In this document: one piece after another, positions 54,744 to 63,990 of the stretch
Numbering within the stretch: the stretch's first letter is position 1
Layout of the letters: every line of letters begins with the position of its first letter
Program-made: the position numbers and the translations under genes
Source of the DNA: Halovivax cerinus
GTDB taxonomy: Archaea; Halobacteriota; Halobacteria; Halobacteriales; Natrialbaceae
DNA length: 64,000 nucleotides
Direction of reading: 5' to 3'
Assembly (NCBI RefSeq): GCF_024498195.1
Contig: NZ_CP101824.1
Location: 3,838,758 to 3,902,757 of the forward strand
Notes under the pieces: model-generated
Database searches by the model: none
Told to the model about the DNA's origin: nothing
The model's input: the letters and a program-made list of their open reading frames with translations, nothing else

Positions 54744-54759
54744 ACTAACCAGTTAGTCA
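54744..54759. promoter_or_regulatory. Palindromic TetR operator candidate 1
   Basis: actaaccagttagtca contains the perfect 14-bp palindrome actaac-ca-gttagt. It sits 16 bases before the TetR start on the minus strand, between the AT-rich TATA-like stretch (gattttt) and the ATG, so binding would block the promoter. Related sites occur at 56041 and 57413. Confidence 0.7.
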
Positions 54760-54888
54760 AAAATCTTGGGGACCCGGATGGACGTGGCTGACGTGTCACG
54801 TACCGAGACGCTGTCGACCGAACGGAAGTCGACCGACCCAACCGGGCCGTACAAAACCGTTATCCTCGGAGCGCGTCGAGTAGGGGTG

Positions 54889-55494
54889 ATGGCAGACACG
54901 CCGGACCGGTCGGGCGAGGACCCCGACGAGGCGATCATGCGCGCGACCTACCGGGCGCTGAGTACGCACGGGTACGCCGACCTCACGATGCAGCGGATCG
55001 CAGACGAGTACGGCAAGTCCACGGCGGCAATCCACTACCACTACGACACCAAAGACGATCTGCTCGCGGCGTTTCTCGACTTCGTCCTCGGCCGGTTCAA
55101 AGACGCCGTCCACGACGTCGAGACGACCGATCCGGAGGACCGACTGGAACTCCTGCTCGATGGGTTGCTCGTGAAAGCGAGCGAGCACACCGAGTTGCTG
55201 GTCGCGATGCTCGAGATGCGGGCGCAAGCGCCGTACAACGACACGTTCGCAGAGCGCTTTCGGGAGAACGACGCCTACGTACGATACTTGCTGGAGACGG
55301 TGATCGACCAGGGTATCGACGCGGGCGCCTTCGCCGATGCGGACGCAGAGCACGTCGCCAGGGTGCTCGTGACGATCGTCGACGGTGCGCGGACGCGGGC
55401 GGTCGTCCTCGGCGAGGAGACGGCGCTGTCGACGGCGAGACGCGCCGCCACCGAGTACCTCGCGGCGACGCTGGACCATCGGCCGGCGGAGTGA
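54889..55494 (+). CDS. Second TetR family regulator
   Basis: A 201-residue regulator with HTH around TMQRIADEYGKSTAAIHYHYDTKDDLL (about residues 29-55) and a helical ligand domain with the motif VAMLEMRAQAPYN, shared with the divergent TetR. ATG 54889. The operator candidate at 54744 lies 130 bases upstream, nearer the other TetR. Different ligand domains on similar DNA-binding halves would allow two signals to control one set of exporters; this is inference. Confidence 0.88.
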   Translation: MADTPDRSGEDPDEAIMRATYRALSTHGYADLTMQRIADEYGKSTAAIHYHYDTKDDLLAAFLDFVLGRFKDAVHDVETTDPEDRLELLLDGLLVKASEHTELLVAMLEMRAQAPYNDTFAERFRENDAYVRYLLETVIDQGIDAGAFADADAEHVARVLVTIVDGARTRAVVLGEETALSTARRAATEYLAATLDHRPAE

Positions 55495-55506
55495 CGGTGC
55501 CCGTCC

Positions 55507-55627
55507 GCCGGGAGTGACGCCGGACCCGCTCGCTCTCGTCGGGCACGACGCCGGACCCGCTCGCTCCCGCCGGGGGTGACGCCGGACCCGCTCGCTCACG
55601 TCGGGCACGACGCCGGATTCGATCGAC
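55507..55627. repeat. 31-bp tandem repeat, four copies
   Basis: Copies begin at 55507, 55538, 55569 and 55600. Odd copies start gccggg(a/g)gtgacg and even copies gtcgggcacgacg, followed by the common gccggacccgctcgctc, so a 62-bp unit was duplicated after a 31-bp one. The array runs up to the stop of the zinc-ribbon membrane gene. Confidence 0.85.
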
Positions 55628-56034
55628 TACCGGTCGCTCCCGTCGAGCGGTTCCGTACACCACTGACAGAAGTCGAGTTCCGGGTCGACCGCCTTGCCGC
55701 AGTGCGGACAGGACGGCTCGTCGGTCGATTCTTCGCCGCCGAGCGTCGTATCCGCCGTTCCGCGCCGATTGTGAACCATAGCGAGGACGTAGGCGTCGAC
55801 GGTGCTGAGGACGGCGACGACCAGCGCCGGTGCGAGTTCGATCGCGTCGACCGATTCACCCCGCCACAGCGCCTGCACCGCGTCCGGTTCGACGAACGAT
55901 CCGGCGAGCAACATGACGAGCAGCCATCCGAGCGCTCGCATCCAGCGACGCAGATACAGGTGTCCCAGCCCGGTCACGAGGACCGCGAGCGCCGCGGCGA
56001 GCCACGGCCGCTTGCGGGTCGACTGGTGTTCCAT
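55627..56034 (-). CDS. Membrane protein with C-terminal zinc ribbon
   Basis: A 135-residue protein with three membrane helices (about 10-28, 33-48 and 65-87) and a C-terminal zinc ribbon CPHCG...CQWC (about 109-129), the arrangement of haloarchaeal DUF7575-type proteins. The N-terminal LGHLYLRRWMRALGW recalls small membrane proteins of the TM2 kind. Operator candidate 2 lies only six bases before the ATG, so it is likely controlled with the efflux genes. Confidence 0.75.
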   Translation of the reverse strand: MEHQSTRKRPWLAAALAVLVTGLGHLYLRRWMRALGWLLVMLLAGSFVEPDAVQALWRGESVDAIELAPALVVAVLSTVDAYVLAMVHNRRGTADTTLGGEESTDEPSCPHCGKAVDPELDFCQWCTEPLDGSDR

Positions 56035-56040
56035 ACAGAA

Positions 56041-56056
56041 ACTAACCGGTCAGTCG
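56041..56056. promoter_or_regulatory. Palindromic TetR operator candidate 2
   Basis: actaaccggtcagtcg matches site 1 at 13 of 16 positions and is nearly palindromic. On the minus strand it lies between a TATA-like tttatt (about 56058-56064) and the ATG at 56034, the same architecture as site 1. Confidence 0.6.
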
Positions 56057-56096
56057 GGAATAAACCTTTCACCCCCGGCGAATGGACCCCATTCGG

Positions 56097-57272
56097 TCAC
56101 CCGCTCGTCGGCGTCGTCGATCGCCAGGCGATACGCCTGACGGCCCCGGACGCGACGGTGGCGATGGCGATCTCCAGGCCACCGGCGACCAGGAACGCGG
56201 CGAGGTAGCCGTACCACTCCGTGACGAGTCCGCCGACGAGGAAACCGGAGAACATCCCGAGACTGCCGAAGACGTTGAAGCCGCCCATCGCCGCGCCGCG
56301 GCCCGACGACGGGACGATGTCGGTGACCAGCGCCATCGTGGTCGGCGAGACGAGCGCGCCGCAGATCCCGACGACGACCATCAGCCCGGCGGCGAGGAGG
56401 TACGTCGGGGCGAGGCCCACCGCGACGATCGCCACGCCGTAGAGCATCGATCCGACGACGACCGGCAGGAATCGACCGACGCGGTCCGAGAGGGAGCCGA
56501 CGGGGTACTGCAGGACGGCGAACGGAACGAAGAAGAGCGCAAGCGTCAGCCCCGCCTGCCCCGCGTCGATGCCGAAGACGTCACGGAAGTACGCGACGCC
56601 GGTCAACGCGAAAAAACCGGCCGTCAGTCGGTCGACGTAGCCGAACGCGAAGGGGACGAGTAGCATCGGTCGGTCGCGAACCCGCGCGACGAGCGTCCCG
56701 ACGGGGAGGCCGTCCCCGGGTCCGCGGTCGGGGACGGTCGCCGCGAGGATCGCAGCGGCGGCGAGCAGGGCGGCCCCGGCGTACAGCGGAGCGAGCGGGT
56801 CCACGGTGGCCAACTGTCCGCCGACGACCGAACCGAGCGCCGCGCCGAGCCCGATCGCGGTCCCGGCCGCACCCATGTTGCGACCGTGCCCGCCGGAGAG
56901 ATCCATCAGCATCGTGATCGATAGCGAGAACGCACCGATCGTGAACGCGCCGCCGACGACGCGCAGCGCCAGGACGACCCCGAATCCAAGTTCGAGTCCC
57001 GGCGACAGCGCGACCGCGAGGTAACTCGCGGCACCGCCCGCGGCACCGAGTACGACCAGCGGTGTTCGCCGACCGAGTGTATCGCTCGCCAGCCCCCACA
57101 GCACGGCGCAAGTGACGAACGCACCGAACTCGGCGACGAGGAACCACGTGCCGGCGAGGATGTCGTCGCCGCCGCCCAGGGCGACGACCGTCTCGGAGAG
57201 CCCCGGATAGAGGAACACCTGGGAGACGAGGACGCTCCAGACGACGATCGCGAGGCGCGAACGATCGGTCAT
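56097..57272 (-). CDS. MFS transporter
   Basis: A 391-residue transporter with twelve predicted helices in two halves. The loop between helices 2 and 3 (GLASDTLGRRTPLV) and its counterpart (GSLSDRVGRFLPVV) are the standard MFS signature. ATG 57272 starts directly at the first helix. Drug or metabolite efflux is suggested by the TetR context and by operator candidate 3 upstream at 57413-57428. Substrate unknown. Confidence 0.88.
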   Translation of the reverse strand: MTDRSRLAIVVWSVLVSQVFLYPGLSETVVALGGGDDILAGTWFLVAEFGAFVTCAVLWGLASDTLGRRTPLVVLGAAGGAASYLAVALSPGLELGFGVVLALRVVGGAFTIGAFSLSITMLMDLSGGHGRNMGAAGTAIGLGAALGSVVGGQLATVDPLAPLYAGAALLAAAAILAATVPDRGPGDGLPVGTLVARVRDRPMLLVPFAFGYVDRLTAGFFALTGVAYFRDVFGIDAGQAGLTLALFFVPFAVLQYPVGSLSDRVGRFLPVVVGSMLYGVAIVAVGLAPTYLLAAGLMVVVGICGALVSPTTMALVTDIVPSSGRGAAMGGFNVFGSLGMFSGFLVGGLVTEWYGYLAAFLVAGGLEIAIATVASGAVRRIAWRSTTPTSG

Positions 57273-57760
57273 CGGTCTCGGCTCCAGATGGGGTCCGAGC
57301 GTATGTACGTGGTTCGGTCGCGTCCGGAGGCAGGGAACGCACGCCGCCCTCGTCGCAGTGGCGTCTCGACGCGCCCCGATCGAGCGCGACCGCATCGATC
57401 GTGCATGTACTAACTATCCAATTAGTCAGTCCTCCGTCTTTCGGTTCGACGACTCCCCGACTCCGCTCTGACCGAAACCGGCACACGACGGGTACAGGAA
57501 GACCCGGCGTCGGCACATACCCATCCGGGTGCCGACGCGTCGCTACGGGCGCGTCGACGGCACCGCGCCGGTTCGGTCACCCGGTTGTGATCCGCCCGAA
57601 CCGGTGCCGTGTACGCCGGTCCGGAAGACGCGACACCGGTGCGTTCGGACGGCGTCGTACCAGTCGGTCCGGTCGCGACGGCAGTGGTCGGTTCCACCGC
57701 CGCTGCCTGCCGGGGCCGACACGCACGCACCGCACACCCGATCGATCGAGGGCACCGACA
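57273..57760. other. Divergent promoter region of 488 bases
   Basis: Between the MFS gene and the antiporter. It contains operator candidate 3 near 57413. The frame of the antiporter is open back to 57401, but that extension is Arg/Pro-rich and unlike protein, so it is treated as non-coding. No other hairpin or repeat is seen. Confidence 0.5.
57413..57428. promoter_or_regulatory. TetR operator candidate 3
   Basis: actatccaattagtca differs from site 1 at only two positions, in mirrored places around the centre. It lies 141 bases upstream of the MFS ATG, farther than in the other two cases, and 333 bases from the antiporter ATG, in an AT-rich patch that could contain the promoter. Confidence 0.6.
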
Positions 57761-58999
57761 ATGGTCGAAACCGTCAGCATCGACATTCTCAGTCTCCTGC
57801 TGGTCCTCACCGTCGCGTGGGTCTTCGGGGCGGTCGCCGAGCGGTTCGGCTATCCGACGATGATGGGCGAGTTGTTCGCCGGGGTCGCCTTCGGACCGGC
57901 GCTGTTGGGCTTGCTCGAACCGTCGACTCTGCTCTCCGTGTTCGCGGAGTTCGGCGTCTTCCTCCTGATGGTCTACGTCGGCATGGAGGTCGATCTCCGG
58001 GAGCTGTTCCGGCTCGGCCCGCCGTCGCTGCTGATCGCGTTCGGCGCGTTCGTCGTCCCGTTCGGACTCGGCTACGCAGCCGGCGTGTGGCTCGGCGTGT
58101 CGACCGGCGCGGCGCTCTTTCTCGGGCTCGCGATGGCGGCGACCTCGCTGGCGACGAAGTCGCGAATCTTGGCCGACCTCGACCTGCTCGACACCCGGAT
58201 CGCGAACGTCCTCCTGGGCGGTGCGCTCGCCTCCGACGTCGGCGTCCTGGTCGTCTTCGCCGGTGTCGACAGCTACGTCACGGCCGGGACGTTAGACCCC
58301 GTCGAGGTCGTGACGATCCTCGGGAAGGCGCTCGGCTTCTTCGTCGTCACACTCCTGCTCGGATACCTCTTTCTCCCACGCGCGTGGGCGCTCATCGAGA
58401 CGCTACGCGAGCGATACGGCTTCGTCGACCAGACGACCGGGGTGACGTTCGCCCTGCTGGTCTCGCTGCTGTTCGCCCAGCTGGCGACGCTCGCCGAGTT
58501 GCACATGATCATCGGCGGCTTCGTCGCCGGGCTGTTCCTCCGCCAGTCGGACGTCGAACCGGGCCTGCACGAACACATCCACACGGTGATCTACACGCTC
58601 GCGATGGGGGTCTTCGCCCCCGTGTTCTTCGTCACCGTCGGCTTCGACATCACGTTCGACGTCTTCGCCGACTCGGTCGGCATCCTGGTCCTCCTCGTCG
58701 CGATCGCCTTCCTGGGTAAGATCCTCGGCTCGTGGCTGTTCGCCCTCCCGACGTCGCTCACCTCGCGCGAGGGTCTCGTCGTCGGCTTCGGGATGAACGG
58801 CCGCGGCACCGTCGAGATCATCATCGCCTCGGTCGCGCTCTCCGCGGGCGTCATCGACACCGAACTGTTCTCGATCCTCGTCTTCATCGCCATCTTCACG
58901 ACCGCGCTCGTCCCCGTAACGGTCACCTGGGGCGTCCGGATGTTAGAACGGGCGGACGAACTGGTGTACGTGGACGGACGCGAGCCCAGCAGTCGCTGA
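57761..58999 (+). CDS. CPA2-type cation/proton antiporter
   Basis: A 412-residue membrane protein with about twelve or thirteen helices of the Na+/H+ exchanger (KefB/NapA-like) family. Features: GELFAGVAFGPALLG near residue 35-49, the ion-binding helix with ASDVGVLVVFA (Ser-Asp near 155), and the C-terminal MNGRGTVEIIIASVAL. No TrkA-N or TrkA-C domain follows, so it is the short form. ATG 57761 begins the first helix. Expected role: sodium or potassium extrusion against protons. Confidence 0.88.
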   Translation: MVETVSIDILSLLLVLTVAWVFGAVAERFGYPTMMGELFAGVAFGPALLGLLEPSTLLSVFAEFGVFLLMVYVGMEVDLRELFRLGPPSLLIAFGAFVVPFGLGYAAGVWLGVSTGAALFLGLAMAATSLATKSRILADLDLLDTRIANVLLGGALASDVGVLVVFAGVDSYVTAGTLDPVEVVTILGKALGFFVVTLLLGYLFLPRAWALIETLRERYGFVDQTTGVTFALLVSLLFAQLATLAELHMIIGGFVAGLFLRQSDVEPGLHEHIHTVIYTLAMGVFAPVFFVTVGFDITFDVFADSVGILVLLVAIAFLGKILGSWLFALPTSLTSREGLVVGFGMNGRGTVEIIIASVALSAGVIDTELFSILVFIAIFTTALVPVTVTWGVRMLERADELVYVDGREPSSR

Positions 59000-59317
59000 T
59001 CTCGCGGTCGGCGTTCGAAACCGAAACGGCCGAACGGCGTCCGCAGATGACCACCGATCGGCGGACTCGAACCCCGCCCGGTCGACGGTGTGCTCCGCGA
59101 CGGTCGACCCGGGGATGGAACGGGTTCGCCGCAGGGGTGATCAGACCGGTGTCGGCCGATCACCTCCAGGGGTGTGCAACCGCCGGCCGGGCGCCGAAAC
59201 CGAGAGTACCACAATTAATATTATTCTCTTCCACTATTTTCTAGAAGTACACAATACATCACTATCAATAATATATAGTTAGAAATATAGTCCGGCGTGA
59301 GATATACCGCAACGGGA
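59000..59317. other. 318-base spacer with AT-rich promoter island
   Basis: Between the antiporter and the TAXI protein gene. The first 200 bases have ordinary GC content and no gene. From about 59208 to 59310 the composition turns strongly AT-rich, with several TATA-like runs (aataatatatag, ttaatattatt). The island ends just before the ATG at 59318 and probably holds the TRAP operon promoter. Confidence 0.6.
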
Positions 59318-60322
59318 ATGAACACTGAATCTACTCGACGGCGATTTCTCGAAGCGAGTGGTGCCGCAAGCATCGTCGGTCTCGCGGGCTGTATCGACGA
59401 CGGTAGCCCAGGATCAGACGGTACCGGCGGTGACGACGGTGGCGACGGAGACGGCGGTGGCGACGCCGAGACGCGCCTCACCTGGGACGCCGGCGGAACC
59501 GGCGGAACCTACTACCCGCTCTCGAACGAGATCAAGACCGTCGTCGAGGAGAACACGGACTTCACGCTGACCGTTCGGTCGACGGGTGCCAGCGTCGAGA
59601 ACGTCGGCAGCCTCTCACAGGGGACCGCCGATTTCGCCCTCATTCAGAACGACATCGCCTCGTTCGCGAAGAACGGGACCGGCATCGAGGCGTTCGAGGA
59701 CAACCCGATCGAGTCGCTCCGGGGCGTCGCGACGCTGTACCCAGAGACCATCACGCTCGTCACGCTCGCCGAGAACGACATCTCGTCGCTTTCGGACCTG
59801 AGCGGGGCGACGATCACGACCGGCGACCTCGGATCGGGCACGCAGGTCAACGCCCTCCAGATCCTCGAGTCGGTCGGTATCTCCGACTTCGAGGAACAGA
59901 CCGCCGGCTTCTCACAGGCGTCCGAACAGCTCGCAAACGGCGACATCGACGCGGCCTTCGTCGTCGGCGGCTGGCCGGTCGGCGCCATCGAGGATCTCGC
60001 CAACACGAACGACGTCGAGATCGTCCCGATAGAGGGCGACGACCGCGAGGCCGTCAAGGAAGACGCGGAGTGGTTCGCCGACGACACCATCCCGGCGGGC
60101 ACCTACAGCGACGTCGACGAGGACGTCGACACCGTCGCCGTCCAGGCGATGATCGCCACGCACGCGGACGTACCGGCCGACACCGTCGAAACGGTCACCG
60201 GAGCCATCTTCGACAACGTCGACTCGCTCTCGATCAAGACCGACTTCATCTCGGCCGACAGCGCACAGGACGGGATGTCCATCGAACTCCACGAGGGCGC
60301 CTCGTCGTACCTCGACGCCTGA
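59318..60322 (+). CDS. TAXI family TRAP solute-binding lipoprotein
   Basis: A 334-residue binding protein. The N-terminus STRRRFLEASGAASIVGLAGC has the Tat motif and lipobox Cys (about residue 25), then a Gly/Asp-rich linker and the TAXI domain starting LTWDAGGTGGTYYPLSNEIKTVVEE. It binds a small organic acid or similar substrate outside the cell and delivers it to the fused permease encoded two genes downstream. Glutamate or dicarboxylates are known ligands for the family; the ligand here is unknown. Confidence 0.92.
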   Translation: MNTESTRRRFLEASGAASIVGLAGCIDDGSPGSDGTGGDDGGDGDGGGDAETRLTWDAGGTGGTYYPLSNEIKTVVEENTDFTLTVRSTGASVENVGSLSQGTADFALIQNDIASFAKNGTGIEAFEDNPIESLRGVATLYPETITLVTLAENDISSLSDLSGATITTGDLGSGTQVNALQILESVGISDFEEQTAGFSQASEQLANGDIDAAFVVGGWPVGAIEDLANTNDVEIVPIEGDDREAVKEDAEWFADDTIPAGTYSDVDEDVDTVAVQAMIATHADVPADTVETVTGAIFDNVDSLSIKTDFISADSAQDGMSIELHEGASSYLDA

Positions 60323-60463
60323 GACGACTCCGCCGACGGATCGACGGCGAACGAGAGCGGGCACACAGACCTGCCGAATCGAACTGCAATCACGAACGGG
60401 CGGCCACGACAGTGTAGCACTCGCCGGGTGGCCGGGAAATCGAGGGGTACATTCGAACGCACC

Positions 60464-60961
60464 ATGGATCACGTCTCCCGTCGCCACGTTCTCGTCGCGC
60501 TCTCCCTCGCACTGGGGGCCGGGATAGTCGCCGGCGCCGCCCTGGTGCCGACCGAGACGGTACTCGTCGTCGACGACGCCGAGACGGGCGAGCGATACCT
60601 CGCGGAACCGGTCAGTGACGGGAGCACGGTTGGACTCGAGTACACCCACAGCGTGGAGCGATCGCGGGTGTACGACGAGTACCACGTGGCCGATCGGACG
60701 CTAGTGAACACGCGAATGGAGTTCGAATCCTACGGGTGGGGATTGCCCGCCCGGGTCGACGTCACGAGCGAGAACGGGACGTTCGTGTACGAACCGTCCC
60801 GACCGATCATGGAACTGCGGACGCTGTCCATCTCACCCGGACGAATCGCCGGACACGAGTTGATCGTCGACGGGAGGCGACACGATCTCGTCGCACTGAC
60901 GAACGCCAGAGACGTCCGTATTCGCGTCGAACGGCGATCGATACTCGATAGATACCTATGA
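60464..60961 (+). CDS. DUF1850 protein of the TAXI-TRAP operon
   Basis: A 165-residue protein with one N-terminal hydrophobic segment (about 8-28) and a DUF1850 domain marked by LEYTHSVERSRVYDEYHV. This family is regularly coded between the TAXI binding protein and the fused permease, with no assigned task. ATG 60464 (MDHVSRRH) begins the signal-like helix; an upstream in-frame start at 60428 is less likely. Its stop overlaps the permease ATG by four bases. Confidence 0.85.
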   Translation: MDHVSRRHVLVALSLALGAGIVAGAALVPTETVLVVDDAETGERYLAEPVSDGSTVGLEYTHSVERSRVYDEYHVADRTLVNTRMEFESYGWGLPARVDVTSENGTFVYEPSRPIMELRTLSISPGRIAGHELIVDGRRHDLVALTNARDVRIRVERRSILDRYL

Positions 60962-63804
60962 CTACCGACGACCACGCTGACAGCGGTACCGACGGACCGA
61001 CGGCCGACCGAGGCGACGCGGACGAGCCGACCGACGAGGTCTCCCCCGAGGAAGCGGATGACCTGATCGACGAGATCGAACGCCGGCGGTCGCTCTCGAG
61101 CGTCGCTACCGTCGTCGTCGCGACGATCGGAATCACGTTTTCGGTCTTTCAACTGATCCTGGCCGCACGAAGTACCTCGTTTTCCGTTCCGCTCGTGACG
61201 CTCGACGGCTGGCGGCCCGCGATCACCTCCTGGGACGTCACGCTGCAACTGTTGCAGGCGAACGCGGTGCACGTCTCGTTCGCGCTCGTGCTCACGTTCT
61301 TGCTGTTTCCGGGGAGTATGGGGGACGGGGTCGTCGCACGAAACCTGGGCCGAATCGTCCCCGCCGCATCCCGCACGCTCGGCGAAGGCCACCCGATCAC
61401 GAGACTCCTCGGTCGAGCCAGGGCCGTCGTCCGGTGGCTGTTCGTCGATCCCGATCGGGAGCGGGTGACGCCGTTCGACCTGCTGTGTCTCGGCGCGTCG
61501 ATACTGCCGCCGATCTTCTTCCTGACGGAGTTCGACGAGATCCAGAACCTGCGCGTGTTCGGGCTCACGGCGGGTCGGCCGGTCACCGAGGTGTACTCGT
61601 TCCTGGAGCCCGTTCTCGGGAGCGTCCCGTTCGTCAGCGAGTACTCCTACGCGATGGTCCTCGGCGTGGTCGGTATCTTACTGGTACTCGAGGCGACGCG
61701 TCGAACGCTCGGCCTGCCGCTCACGGTCATCGTGGCGTCCTTCATCGTCTACGCGCGCTGGGGCTACCTCATCGACGGGGGGGCGCCCGTCGTCGGCGTC
61801 CTCGCGATCCCAGAGTTGACCTGGCCGCAGATCGTCCAGAACCTCTGGTACAACGTCGAGAACGGTGTCTTCGGCATTCCGGTGACGGTCTCGGTGCAGT
61901 TCATCTACATATTCATCCTCTTCGGCGCGTTCCTGGAGATGAGCGGCGCGGGCCAGTGGTTCATCGATCTCGCCTACGCGGCGACGGGGAAGCGACGGGG
62001 CGGCCCGGCGAAGGCGAGCATCCTCTCGAGCGGCTTCATGGGGACGATCTCGGGCTCCTCGATCGCCAACACGGTCACCACCGGCGCCTTTACCATCCCG
62101 CTGATGAAGCGCTCGGGCTACTCGCCGGAGTTCGCCGGCGGCGTCGAGTCCTCGGCCTCTTCGGGTGGGCAGATCCTCCCGCCCGTGATGGGTGCCGCGG
62201 CGTTCCTCATGGTCCAGTACACGGGGACGCCGTTCCGGGAGATCATCGTGCTCGCGACGATACCGGCGCTCGTCTTCTTCTTCGGCGTCTGGGTGATGGT
62301 CCACCTCAAGGCGATCGAGGAGGGGATCGGCGGCGCGACGCCGGATACCGTCGCGATGGGAACGCACCTCAGAGGGGGCTGGTTCTACCTCGTCCCGATC
62401 GTCCTGCTGCTGTACTACCTCATCGTCGCTCGACTCACCGTCGCTCGATCCGCGTGGTTCACGCTCGTCGCTCTCGTCGCACTGATCGCGCTCGTCTCGG
62501 CGTACAGCGAGGAGACACGAGTGCGACTCGTCGCGATCCTCGTGGCTGTCGTCGGCGTCGAGCTGGCGAGTTACGTCGCCGCCGGCGTCTCCGTCGCCGG
62601 ACTCGTCACCGGCGCCGGCGGGGCCGGAATGCCCGTCGGCACGGCGATCGACGTCGTCGGCTCCCGGCTCGGCTGGTACGCGATGCTCGCCGGGGTGGTG
62701 ACGCTCCTCTCTCGTCCCGACGTCGATCCGCCGCTGCTGGAGCTCGACCCGACGGTCCAGACGACTGTCGATGCGGTCGGCGATCGAATCGATCGGTTGA
62801 CCGCGTCCACCGAGACGCGGTTCTCCGGTCGGGGCGGCGCCGGTGCCCGGGTCGCGAGCGGCGCCGAGCAAATTCTCGGCGATGTGCGCGCCAATCAGCC
62901 GTTCCGCTTCGGGACGTTCGTCTTCAAATCGATGGACGAGGGTGCGCGGACGGCCGTCCCGGTCGTAATCGCCGTCGCCGCAGCCGGGGTCATCCCGGGC
63001 GTCATCAGCGTCACCGGCCTCGGCCCGAACCTCACGTCGCTACTACTCACGCTGTCGGGCGGCTCGATCGTGATCATGCTGCTCGTGACCGCCGTCGCTT
63101 GCATCGTCCTCGGAATGGGAATGCCGACGACAGTCACCTACATCATCCTCGTCTCGATGCTCGCCTCGCCGCTCGTCGAGTTCGGCATCCCGCTTTTGGC
63201 CGCACACCTGTTCATCCTCTACTTCGGCGTCATCGCCGACATCACGCCGCCGGTCGCCGTCGCCGCCTACGCCGCGAGCGGCGTGGCGAAGTCGGATCCC
63301 TTCGAGACGGGCGTGAAGGCGTTCTCGCTGTCGCTCAACAAGGCGATGGTCCCCTTCGCGTTCGTCTTCGTCCCCGGGATCGTCCTGCTGCGCGAGAAGG
63401 CCAACGCCGCCGAGTTAGACCCCGGCGAACAGTACCGCGTCATCGGGTTCGGCGACCTCGCGGAGCTCTCGTACTCCGTTCCGGAGGTGATTCTCCCCGT
63501 TCTCGGCGTTTTCCTCGGGGTCGTCGCCCTCGGCGCGGCCGTCATCGGGACGCTGTACGCGCGCGTCGACCGTCCCGGCCGAGCCGCCTTCGCGCTCAGT
63601 TCGATCCTCCTCGTGGCGCCGCAACTGATCTCGTCGTCCGTCTTCGATCTCGTCGCACTCGCCGGCGTGACCGTCTCGGTCGACGCGATCCTGCTCGATC
63701 TCACACTCCGCGGCGTCGGGCTCGTCGTGTTCGCGGCCGTCGCGGCCAAAAATCGACGGGAGGCGACGGACCTGCACGACGTGCCCGCTCCGGCGGCGGG
63801 ATAA
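60958..63804 (+). CDS. TRAP transporter fused permease (4TM-12TM)
   Basis: A 948-residue membrane protein joining the small (DctQ-like) and large (DctM-like) TRAP subunits, as in all TAXI systems. The N-terminal about 45 residues are acidic; many helices follow. Landmarks include ASILSSGFMGTISGSSIANTVTTGAFTIPLMK and GGVESSASSGGQILPPVMGAAAF, which line the substrate path. Solute uptake would be driven by Na+. The start overlaps the DUF1850 stop by four bases, so the three genes form one operon. Confidence 0.95.
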   Translation: MTTDDHADSGTDGPTADRGDADEPTDEVSPEEADDLIDEIERRRSLSSVATVVVATIGITFSVFQLILAARSTSFSVPLVTLDGWRPAITSWDVTLQLLQANAVHVSFALVLTFLLFPGSMGDGVVARNLGRIVPAASRTLGEGHPITRLLGRARAVVRWLFVDPDRERVTPFDLLCLGASILPPIFFLTEFDEIQNLRVFGLTAGRPVTEVYSFLEPVLGSVPFVSEYSYAMVLGVVGILLVLEATRRTLGLPLTVIVASFIVYARWGYLIDGGAPVVGVLAIPELTWPQIVQNLWYNVENGVFGIPVTVSVQFIYIFILFGAFLEMSGAGQWFIDLAYAATGKRRGGPAKASILSSGFMGTISGSSIANTVTTGAFTIPLMKRSGYSPEFAGGVESSASSGGQILPPVMGAAAFLMVQYTGTPFREIIVLATIPALVFFFGVWVMVHLKAIEEGIGGATPDTVAMGTHLRGGWFYLVPIVLLLYYLIVARLTVARSAWFTLVALVALIALVSAYSEETRVRLVAILVAVVGVELASYVAAGVSVAGLVTGAGGAGMPVGTAIDVVGSRLGWYAMLAGVVTLLSRPDVDPPLLELDPTVQTTVDAVGDRIDRLTASTETRFSGRGGAGARVASGAEQILGDVRANQPFRFGTFVFKSMDEGARTAVPVVIAVAAAGVIPGVISVTGLGPNLTSLLLTLSGGSIVIMLLVTAVACIVLGMGMPTTVTYIILVSMLASPLVEFGIPLLAAHLFILYFGVIADITPPVAVAAYAASGVAKSDPFETGVKAFSLSLNKAMVPFAFVFVPGIVLLREKANAAELDPGEQYRVIGFGDLAELSYSVPEVILPVLGVFLGVVALGAAVIGTLYARVDRPGRAAFALSSILLVAPQLISSSVFDLVALAGVTVSVDAILLDLTLRGVGLVVFAAVAAKNRREATDLHDVPAPAAG

Positions 63805-63984
63805 CCTCGGCAGGCCCAGCCGTCGACCGAGTCGGGCGACCGAGACCGCACGTCGTCTCGCTCGGCGAACCGGGCGGCGGGCGGGCGATGCGTACCCGCG
63901 GTCGATCGGCGCACCGGGTTCGATTCACGAATCGCCGATCTCGCACCCGGATCTGTTCCCATCACATCAGCGGACAGAATGTTG

Positions 63985-63990
63985 TATAAA
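63985..63990 (+). promoter_or_regulatory. TATA box candidate at the window end
   Basis: tataaa at 63985-63990 is the only clear TATA element in the last 190 bases. It is too close to the ATG at 63996 to serve it; a gene starting beyond the window is more likely. No gene is seen at 63805-64000. Confidence 0.3.

Noticed and set aside
57401..57760. Upstream extension of the antiporter reading frame by 120 codons
   Set aside because: The extension is Arg/Pro/Thr-rich with no domain, and crosses the operator candidate; homologous antiporters begin at the first helix.
61678..62871. A long minus-strand open frame of 397 codons
   Set aside because: Shadow of the TRAP permease gene; extreme Arg/Asp/Glu content is typical for reverse frames of membrane proteins in GC-rich DNA.
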